A program made the translations under genes and the position numbers. Below the pieces are notes generated by a model. That model was given only the letters and a program-made list of their open reading frames with translations, was not told where the DNA came from and searched no databases. DNA of 11,544 nucleotides from assembly GCA_035693165.1 (NCBI GenBank), contig DASSGZ010000257.1, positions 1-11,544 on the forward strand, in the 5' to 3' direction. Below are positions 7,109 through 11,544 of the stretch, piece after piece; position 1 is the first letter of the stretch; every line of letters begins with the position of its first letter. This DNA is from JAICKM01 sp035693165. GTDB taxonomy: Bacteria; Chloroflexota; Chloroflexia; QHBQ01; JAICKM01.

Positions 7109-7177
7109 GTTCACCGCGAAGGAACGAAGCACGCGAAGGTTCTTTGTTCTGTGCGCCCTTCGCGCCTTTGCGGTGAC
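7109..7177. repeat. Nested palindromic intergenic repeat
   Basis: Outer arms TTCACCGCGAAGG (7110-7122) and CCTTTGCGGTGA (7165-7176) enclose perfect inner arms CGCGAAGG (7132-7139) and CCTTCGCG (7157-7164) around a 17-base T-rich loop. It lies immediately after the hydrolase stop (7186) and before the trpB2 promoter, so it may also end hydrolase transcription. The GCGAAGG/CCTTCGC motif resembles dispersed palindromes I recall from many environmental bacteria. Confidence 0.8.
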
Positions 7178-7185
7178 TAATCGGG

Positions 7186-8001
7186 TTACTGCGGATCGCC
7201 GTGCCGCCGCAGAAAATCCAGGATGAGGGGTTGGACGAGGGCGACTGTGGCCGGCGAGTCGATGAAGTCGGTGTGCTCGGCGCCGGGCACCACGGCACAT
7301 TCGGCATGGGGCAGCAGCCGGTACATCGCGACCCCTTCTTCGACGGAGACAAAGCCGTCCCGGTCGCCCAGCAGGACCAGGGTGGGCGCCCCGACCCTGG
7401 CGAAGTCATCCGGGCTGTAGTTCAGCGTGGCGTTCCACATCGGTTTGATTTGTTGCAACAACGTCTGCCACTTCTCCGGGCCATGCAGTTGCCGGAGCAG
7501 GGCCGCGAAACCGGGGTTGTCGCGCTCGAACTGCGCGGTGTCCACATCCGGCGACGCGGCATCGCCGAGTAGGGACCGCACCCACTGGCGCGACGGCTCG
7601 GTGAGTTCGGGGTAGGCGCCGCCGATGACGAGGGCCTGGGGCAGGTCGGGGTAGCGCATGCCGATCTCCAGCGCCACCTGGCCGCCGTCGCTGTAGCCGC
7701 AGATCAGCGGTTTCCGCAGATCCAGGGCCTGCACCAGCGCTGCCATATCATCCGCCAGCAGCCGATAGCTCATCTGGCCCGTGGGGTTGGCGGTGCGGCC
7801 ATGGCCGCGGCTGTCCGGCATAATCACGCGGTAGTGGGCGGCAAGGGCCGCCCGATACGGCTGCCACGAGTCGCCGGTGAGCACGCCCCCGTGGATCAAG
7901 AGCAGCGGCGGGCCCTGGCCCTGCTCTTCGTAGTAGATGTCGAGGCCATTGGCCCGCACATAACGGCCGTTCTGGGCTGCTTCGTGCGCTGTTGCTGTCA
8001 T
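7186..8001 (-). CDS. Alpha/beta hydrolase
   Basis: The reading frame extends upstream to 8103, but I place the start at the ATG at 8001 because AGGAGGT lies 5 bases before it and the upstream 34 residues are Arg/Pro-rich and unlike the family. This gives 271 residues, normal for a one-domain alpha/beta hydrolase. Seen: oxyanion region LLIHGG (35-39), PDSRGHGR (62-69), nucleophile elbow GYSDGG with S104, acid D215 in GDRDGFV, and H243 in PGAEHTDF, a complete Ser-Asp-His triad. There is no signal peptide, so it should act in the cytoplasm on an ester, lactone or similar small substrate; the sequence does not tell which. It lies 94 bases after the small membrane protein on the same strand and may share its promoter. 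A nested palindrome follows its stop. Confidence 0.93.
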   Translation of the reverse strand: MTATAHEAAQNGRYVRANGLDIYYEEQGQGPPLLLIHGGVLTGDSWQPYRAALAAHYRVIMPDSRGHGRTANPTGQMSYRLLADDMAALVQALDLRKPLICGYSDGGQVALEIGMRYPDLPQALVIGGAYPELTEPSRQWVRSLLGDAASPDVDTAQFERDNPGFAALLRQLHGPEKWQTLLQQIKPMWNATLNYSPDDFARVGAPTLVLLGDRDGFVSVEEGVAMYRLLPHAECAVVPGAEHTDFIDSPATVALVQPLILDFLRRHGDPQ

Positions 8002-8095
8002 AACGACCTCCTGCTGACTGTTCGCGTAGCGGTGCGTCAGCACACGGACCAGCGCCTGGCCGGGGGTAGGGGCCCACCGCAGGCCGGGGCGTATG

Positions 8096-8281
8096 CTAGG
8101 CACGCGGGCGCCGCCGTGTCCACCAGTCCCGCAGCTTGGTCAGGCCCGCGACGCACCAGGTGAAGAGAATCATAGACACGACCGCGATCACCCTGTCGGG
8201 CAGGATGTGGTCCAGCAGCGCGTGGATTCCCACCAGCAGTATCCACAGCAGGGCGAGAAACCCGGCAATCACCGCCGGCAT
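8096..8281 (-). CDS. Small two-helix membrane protein
   Basis: 61 residues from an ATG at 8281 to a TAG at 8096. Two hydrophobic helices are plain: about 3-23 (AVIAGFLALLWILLVGIHALL) is one, VIAVVSMILFTWCVAGL about 31-47 is the other, joined by a short polar loop DHILPDR; the C-terminus (KLRDWWTRRRPRA) is strongly basic and should stay in the cytoplasm. The distribution of charge and hydrophobicity is too orderly for a chance frame. The ribosome site is weak (GCGGGC). An extended -10 promoter about 120 bases upstream and a hairpin in the leader support expression. Similar small proteins are common next to lipid or envelope genes, but I know no function for this one. The alternative is a non-coding leader of the hydrolase. 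Confidence 0.55.
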   Translation of the reverse strand: MPAVIAGFLALLWILLVGIHALLDHILPDRVIAVVSMILFTWCVAGLTKLRDWWTRRRPRA

Positions 8282-8299
8282 GGCGCCCGCGGTGCACCG

Positions 8300-8321
8300 C
8301 CGCCGGCCTCTAGGCCGGCGG
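8300..8321. repeat. CCGCCGGCC hairpin
   Basis: CCGCCGGCC (8300-8308), loop TCTA, GGCCGGCGG (8313-8321). It falls in the predicted leader of the small membrane protein, 18 bases before its ATG. The same arms recur at 8438-8484. Confidence 0.75.
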
Positions 8322-8401
8322 GCAGCAGCATTAACAGGCGTATATGCATAGGTGCAGGGGTAGGCGCCTTGCGCCGGGCAGGCATGTCGCCGGGCGTGTG
8401 C

Positions 8402-8410
8402 ATTATACCA
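8402..8410 (-). promoter_or_regulatory. Extended -10 promoter of the small membrane protein
   Basis: On the minus strand TGGTATAAT (8410-8402) is a perfect TATAAT with the TGn extension. The -35 position (CCACCC) does not match TTGACA, as is usual for extended -10 promoters. Transcription would start near 8395, leaving about 114 bases of leader with the CCGCCGGCC hairpin. Confidence 0.55.
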
Positions 8411-8437
8411 TGCCGCCGCGGCGCGGGTGGCGCGATG

Positions 8438-8484
8438 GGCCGGCGGTGATCCGCCGGCCGGTAGGGATTCCAGGCCGGCGGATC
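8438..8484. repeat. Overlapping palindromes after the TPR gene
   Basis: Three copies of the 9-mer GGCCGGCGG or its complement lie at 8438-8446, 8451-8459 and 8473-8481. The first pair makes a hairpin with loop TGAT; the second and third make a longer perfect 12-bp stem, GATCCGCCGGCC (8448-8459) with GGCCGGCGGATC (8473-8484). The middle arm can only join one of them at a time. The array begins 35 bases after the TPR stop and may serve as its transcription end. Apart from this, the 8402-8410 promoter and the 8300-8321 hairpin, I see nothing else in 8282-8518. Confidence 0.8.
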
Positions 8485-8518
8485 GGGCGGTGCGGTGAGG
8501 GCGGCGGCCCGGTCCCGC

Positions 8519-9841
8519 TCAGGGCAGCGCGGCGCGGGCGACGCGCGCCTGCAGGAGGTCGAAGTGGGGGTTACGGGCCAGGGCGCGCGAGAGCAGCAAG
8601 CGGGCCTGGGCTGTGTCGCCCAGGCTTTTGGCGATCATCCCGGCGTGATAATCCAGCAGCGCGTCCTGGGTGCCCAGTTTCATCGCCTGTTGCATGGCCG
8701 CCTGGGCTTCTTGATACTGCCCGCGCTTATAAAGCGCCCACGCCTGGGCATCGTAGCCGTAAATATCCTTGCGCGCCGCCAGTTCCTGGGTCGTCAGGGC
8801 CAGGGCCTCGTCCAGCTTGCGATCATGGTTGGCGTAGAAGAGGGCCAGTTGCCGGTTGTAGATCACCTTGTTGATCGCCGCCAGCTTGCCGATGAACTCG
8901 ACCGTGTCGTATTGCTGCTGGGCTTTGGCCGGTTCCCCGGTCAGCGTATAGAGATCGCCCAGGGCGGCCAGGAAATCCGGCTGCGGGATGATGGCGACGG
9001 CCTGCTGGTAGTAGCCGATGGCCTCGGGGTAGCGTTCCTGGGCGGCGCGGGCCTTGCCCAGCCCGGCCAGGGCCAGGTAGTAATTGGGGAACAGGTCGAG
9101 CGCCTGGCTGTAGTAGCCCGCGGCCCGGTCAGGATTGCCCGTCTGGAAATAGAGTTCGCCCAGTTGGAACTGATACCAGGCGGCGCTTTCGCCGGTCAGC
9201 GCCAGGTCCTGGGCTTCGGCGGTGGCCTGCTGCATCAAGGCGATGGCCTGGTCCGGGTGGCCCTGCAGCCAGGCCAGGCGCGAGAGCCGGCTCTCGACCG
9301 CGGGGCCGGGGTTGCGCTGGTTCAGGCGCTGGTAAGCGGCTTCGGCTTCCTTGTAGTTGCCCAGTTCCAACTGGGCGTCGCCCATGGTCGCCAGCGCCGA
9401 GACGATGTTGGGGTGCGCGGCGTAGACCTGGGTAGCCAGGGTCAGCGCCCCCGTGAAATCGTGCTGGGTATAACGGACCGCCGCCAGGTAGGCTTGCGCG
9501 CCCTCGTAGTCGGGATCAATCGCCAGCGCCTGGTGGATTGTGGTTTCCGCCCGCTGATACTGGGCGATATCGCCGGTCTCGCGGGCCTTGTGCATGAAGC
9601 TTCCGGCAAGAAAGGTCATGCTGATGAAATCGCGCGGGTCCCGCGCCACGCGCGCGTCCCAGAAGGCGATCAGCTCGTCGGTGGTCTTCATGCCCACCCC
9701 GCCGCTGGCATCTTCGCCGTCCAGGGCGACGGGGGCAACGGGCGCCGCCGGGACCCCGGTGGCCCCGCGATTAACCACATACGACGCGCCGATGATGAGC
9801 AGCACGGCGCCGACCAGAAAAACCATTCTGCGAGGAAGCAT
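8519..9841 (-). CDS. Membrane-anchored tetratricopeptide repeat protein
   Basis: 440 residues. The N-terminus (RRMVFLVGAVLLIIGASYVV, about 5-23) is an uncleaved signal anchor or signal peptide, followed by an Ala/Pro/Val-rich spacer and then TPR units across nearly the whole protein. Examples with the W/L-G-A-P pattern: YQRAETTIHQALAIDPDY, NYKEAEAAYQRLNQRNPG, NPDRAAGYYSQALDLFPNY, RYPEAIGYYQQAVAIIP, QYQEAQAAMQQAMKLG and DTAQARLLLSRALARNPHF. I count about nine units. TPR arrays are scaffolds for protein contacts, here probably on the outer face of the membrane. The ATG has GGAGGG 5 bases upstream. It begins 81 bases after the DUF4331 gene on the same strand with no obvious promoter between, so one operon is likely. 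The partner is unknown; the DUF4331 protein is a natural candidate. Confidence 0.92.
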   Translation of the reverse strand: MLPRRMVFLVGAVLLIIGASYVVNRGATGVPAAPVAPVALDGEDASGGVGMKTTDELIAFWDARVARDPRDFISMTFLAGSFMHKARETGDIAQYQRAETTIHQALAIDPDYEGAQAYLAAVRYTQHDFTGALTLATQVYAAHPNIVSALATMGDAQLELGNYKEAEAAYQRLNQRNPGPAVESRLSRLAWLQGHPDQAIALMQQATAEAQDLALTGESAAWYQFQLGELYFQTGNPDRAAGYYSQALDLFPNYYLALAGLGKARAAQERYPEAIGYYQQAVAIIPQPDFLAALGDLYTLTGEPAKAQQQYDTVEFIGKLAAINKVIYNRQLALFYANHDRKLDEALALTTQELAARKDIYGYDAQAWALYKRGQYQEAQAAMQQAMKLGTQDALLDYHAGMIAKSLGDTAQARLLLSRALARNPHFDLLQARVARAALP

Positions 9842-9922
9842 CTTTTCCCTCCAGAGCCCAGTTTTGAGGGAGAGGCGGGATGGGTGACCCCGCCCCTCCC
9901 CAGCCGCGAGGCGCCGCGTCGC

Positions 9923-11038
9923 TTAGTGGTTCGGCGGAGCCAGATACGGGAAGCTGTGGCGGAAGTTCGAGTCGTTGGCGACGCAGTCGGTCGTCACGGC
10001 ACCATTGGTGAGCAGGCCCAGTTCGATGTCGATCACATCATCCTGGAGCCGCCGCCCATTCGGGAAGCCTTCCGCCGCGGACGTATTGTAAGTCAGCACG
10101 TCGGGCAGCAGGAAGTCGGCGAGCTGGCCGGCGCGGGTGGCGTCGTTCCCCAGCGCCTCCAGCACGGTGATGAACTGGGCGCGATAGTCGCGGCGGTCGT
10201 TGCGCGGGCGCCCGATGTTGTAGAGATCCTTGCCCGGATCGTTGTGGTTGTTGAAGACGGTATTGATGGCCGGGCGCCCCATGCGGTCCACCTGGTTGCC
10301 GCTGAGGGTGGTGCGCCCCCAGATGCCCAGGTTGCGGCCCAGGGTGCTGGTCGGCACTTCCAGGACGATCGAGGCGACGTTCAAGCCCAGGAAGAAGTTG
10401 GTGCCGACGCCGCCGGGGCAGAACGTGAGGTTGTTGCGGAAGGCCGCCAGGTCGAAGAAGAAGGGATCGTCGAACACGCCGGCGCGCACGCGACCGCCGC
10501 CCCGCACGGAGAGGGTGCTGTCGGTCCAGCCCTGGGCCAGGATCACGCTCGCCCCATCCTGGGGATTATCCGCCACATTATCCGAGGGATCTTTCGCGGC
10601 GGGCGCGTCGGTGGCGAGATCTTTGTCGTCGAGGCACTGGCCCCTGGGCGCGCAGCGCAGAGTCAGGCGCTGCTTCCCGCTGGCGTTCGGGGCCGAGAAG
10701 GTGACCCGGTAGACCAGGGTATTCGATTCGGAGTCGTCGCTCGTGGCCGGCTGATCGCCGTGGCCGTTGCGGATCACGCGGATCTCATACGAGGCCGTCG
10801 AGCGGAAGCTGGTGGGGCTGAGCACGCCGGCCGCCGGGTCGACGTTCATGATCAGCACGGTGTTATGGTGGTTGGACGGAGACTCGAAAGCGTAAACGTC
10901 GGTGATATCCATCCGCCCGTCGGCTTCAGCCAGGGGACCGTCCAGGTGATCGGCGCCGCGCGAGACGATTGGGGCCACGCCGACCATTAAGGACAGCACC
11001 GCCACGGCAACGGTCATAATCGAGAGTAGCTTTTTCAT
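9923..11038 (-). CDS. DUF4331 family exported protein
   Basis: I place the start at the ATG at 11038, which has GAGGAG 6 bases upstream and opens a clear signal peptide (MKKLLSIMTVAVAVLSLMVG); the frame runs open to 11242 but that part has no coding character. The protein is 371 residues. The mature N-terminus GADHLDGPLAEADGRMDITD followed by VYAFESP and NTVLIMNVDP is the hallmark opening of DUF4331 proteins, which are extracytoplasmic and of unknown biochemical role. Further on: a cysteine pair in RCAPRGQC, FDDPFFFDLAAFRNN, GRPAINTVFNNHNDPGKDLYN and the end PNGRRLQDDVIDIELG, all fitting the family. Asp/His-rich segments could bind metal, but this is inference. It is probably transcribed with the TPR gene downstream; an orphan ribosome site lies in the region upstream (11143-11166). 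Confidence 0.92.
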   Translation of the reverse strand: MKKLLSIMTVAVAVLSLMVGVAPIVSRGADHLDGPLAEADGRMDITDVYAFESPSNHHNTVLIMNVDPAAGVLSPTSFRSTASYEIRVIRNGHGDQPATSDDSESNTLVYRVTFSAPNASGKQRLTLRCAPRGQCLDDKDLATDAPAAKDPSDNVADNPQDGASVILAQGWTDSTLSVRGGGRVRAGVFDDPFFFDLAAFRNNLTFCPGGVGTNFFLGLNVASIVLEVPTSTLGRNLGIWGRTTLSGNQVDRMGRPAINTVFNNHNDPGKDLYNIGRPRNDRRDYRAQFITVLEALGNDATRAGQLADFLLPDVLTYNTSAAEGFPNGRRLQDDVIDIELGLLTNGAVTTDCVANDSNFRHSFPYLAPPNH

Positions 11039-11142
11039 TGCTTGCTCCTCTATCCTGTAGTAAAGTGTTGTGCGCTCCGGCTGGAGACGCGGCCAGGCAT
11101 TGCCCTGTGACCCCCGGAACAGGGGCGCGCCTGCGCCCGAAA

Positions 11143-11166
11143 CTAGTTCAAAGCAGCACCTCCTTT
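11143..11166 (-). promoter_or_regulatory. Orphan perfect Shine-Dalgarno with a two-codon ORF
   Basis: On the minus strand AAAGGAGGT (11166-11158) matches the anti-SD for nine bases, and 6 bases later comes TTG AAC TAG (11151-11143), a start followed almost at once by a stop. It lies in the gap before the DUF4331 gene, about 105 bases upstream of its ATG. It may be a minimal leader ORF, an mRNA 5'-end protector, or a relic of a lost gene. Confidence 0.4.
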
Positions 11167-11200
11167 CCCGTATTTTGTGTGCCGGCTCGCGCGGGTGCCT

Positions 11201-11238
11201 GTGCCCGGCCACTGCCGCGTCGTGGCGGCAGCGCCGGG
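11201..11238 (-). terminator. Hairpin after the beta-propeller gene, possible terminator
   Basis: CCCGGC (11204-11209) pairs with GCCGGG (11233-11238), and inside CTGCCGC (11212-11218) pairs with GCGGCAG (11225-11231), loop GTCGTG. It begins 16 bases after the stop of the leftward beta-propeller gene. No T-run follows on the minus strand, so termination is uncertain. Confidence 0.4.
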
Positions 11239-11253
11239 ACACGGGGCCGTGCG

Positions 11254-11544
11254 CTAATCCGCGGCCAGGCCGATGGCGGTGAAGGGTAGGACGATCTGGG
11301 CCGGGTCCACCACCGAGGTCAGGCTGCCGTCGGCGCCGATGCGCCAGCCGCTGATGGTCGCGGGGCCGGGCACGGGCAGCAGCAGCCGCGAGTCGAGCGC
11401 GTACAGGTAGCGACCGGGGCCGCTCAGCGCTTCCTCCAGCGGGAAGGTATCGGGTGGCGTGGTGCCGGTGGCGCCATTGGCGGTCAGCAGGGTGATCGTG
11501 CCGTCATGCTCGATGCGATAGCCGGAGATGGTCTGGCTGTCGGC
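11254..11544 (-). CDS. Lactonase-type beta-propeller protein (C-terminal 96 residues)
   Basis: A minus-strand frame open from the right edge to TAG at 11254-11256; it has no start codon in the window because the gene continues to the right. The 96 visible residues are the last blades of a beta-propeller: TISGYRIEHDGTITLLTANG, then GPGRYLYALDSRLLLPVPG, then TISGWRIGADGSLTSVV, ending LPFTAIGLAAD. The recurring S-G-[YW]-R-I-x-x-D-G-[ST]-[IL]-T and GRYLYAL patterns are those of the seven-bladed 6-phosphogluconolactonase/muconate-cyclase-like family, which in exported versions often has unknown substrates. The gene lies 215 bases before the DUF4331 gene on the same strand; the gap holds a hairpin and an orphan ribosome site, so shared transcription is possible but not shown. 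Confidence 0.8.
   Translation of the reverse strand, partial: ADSQTISGYRIEHDGTITLLTANGATGTTPPDTFPLEEALSGPGRYLYALDSRLLLPVPGPATISGWRIGADGSLTSVVDPAQIVLPFTAIGLAAD

Noticed and set aside
8002..8103. N-terminal extension of the alpha/beta hydrolase
   Set aside because: The 34 extra residues are Arg/Pro-rich, unlike the family, and AGGAGGT points to the ATG at 8001.
9842..9922. GC-rich hairpin between DUF4331 and TPR as a terminator
   Set aside because: GAGGCGGG and CCCGCCCCTC pair only with a bulge and no T-run follows on the minus strand, so it does not argue against a shared operon.
8495..10990. Plus-strand open frame of 831 codons
   Set aside because: It spans the antisense of two clear genes (TPR and DUF4331) and the gap between them; low-complexity Gly/Arg/Val/Gln composition and no recognisable motif.
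11039..11242. N-terminal extension of the DUF4331 protein
   Set aside because: It would bury the signal peptide and ignores GAGGAG before the ATG at 11038.

Overview
The window is GC-rich (many stretches look close to 70-80% GC) and suggests a member of the Chloroflexota. This rests on gene style rather than on a marker gene: a TIR/nSTAND protein with a long Pro/Ala linker, a Pro/Thr-rich lipoprotein, a TrpB2-type tryptophan synthase beta chain, and palindromic intergenic repeats of the 'CTCTGAGCGCAGCGAAGAGTCTC' kind. No rRNA, tRNA, CRISPR array or transposase was seen.

Layout. The left 2 kb reads rightward. It holds the end of an unrecognised, probably secreted protein (3-830), a lipoprotein with a Pro/Thr repeat stalk (894-1589), and an independently promoted structured RNA that I read as 6S RNA (about 1727-1916) with an intrinsic terminator (1935-1978). 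The first 1.6 kb is visibly lower in GC than the rest. From 2147 to the right end everything real reads leftward. In transcription order: the end of a lactonase-like beta-propeller (11254-11544), a DUF4331 exported protein (9923-11038), a membrane-anchored TPR protein (8519-9841), a small two-helix membrane protein (8096-8281), an alpha/beta hydrolase (7186-8001), trpB2 (5587-7002), and a 1044-residue TIR-nSTAND-TM-SNase protein (2147-5281). The two directions converge at 1979-2146, a stretch occupied by palindromic repeats.

How the genes fit together. The right-hand trio (beta-propeller, DUF4331, TPR) are probably co-oriented envelope or exported proteins; DUF4331 and TPR are close enough to be one operon. 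The small membrane protein has its own extended -10 promoter and may be cotranscribed with the hydrolase. trpB2 has a textbook sigma-70 promoter (TTGACG, 17 nt, TACAAT) and stands alone without trpA. The TIR-nSTAND-TM-SNase gene also appears to have its own promoter and forms a one-gene unit. Its architecture, a cytoplasmic TIR plus STAND switch joined through one membrane helix to an outward-facing nuclease-like domain with lost catalytic residues, is the most unusual thing in the window and could be a surface-sensing immune or signalling receptor.

Very long plus-strand open frames at about 3656-5590, 5398-7059 and 8495-10990 are antisense shadows of the leftward genes and are not annotated.
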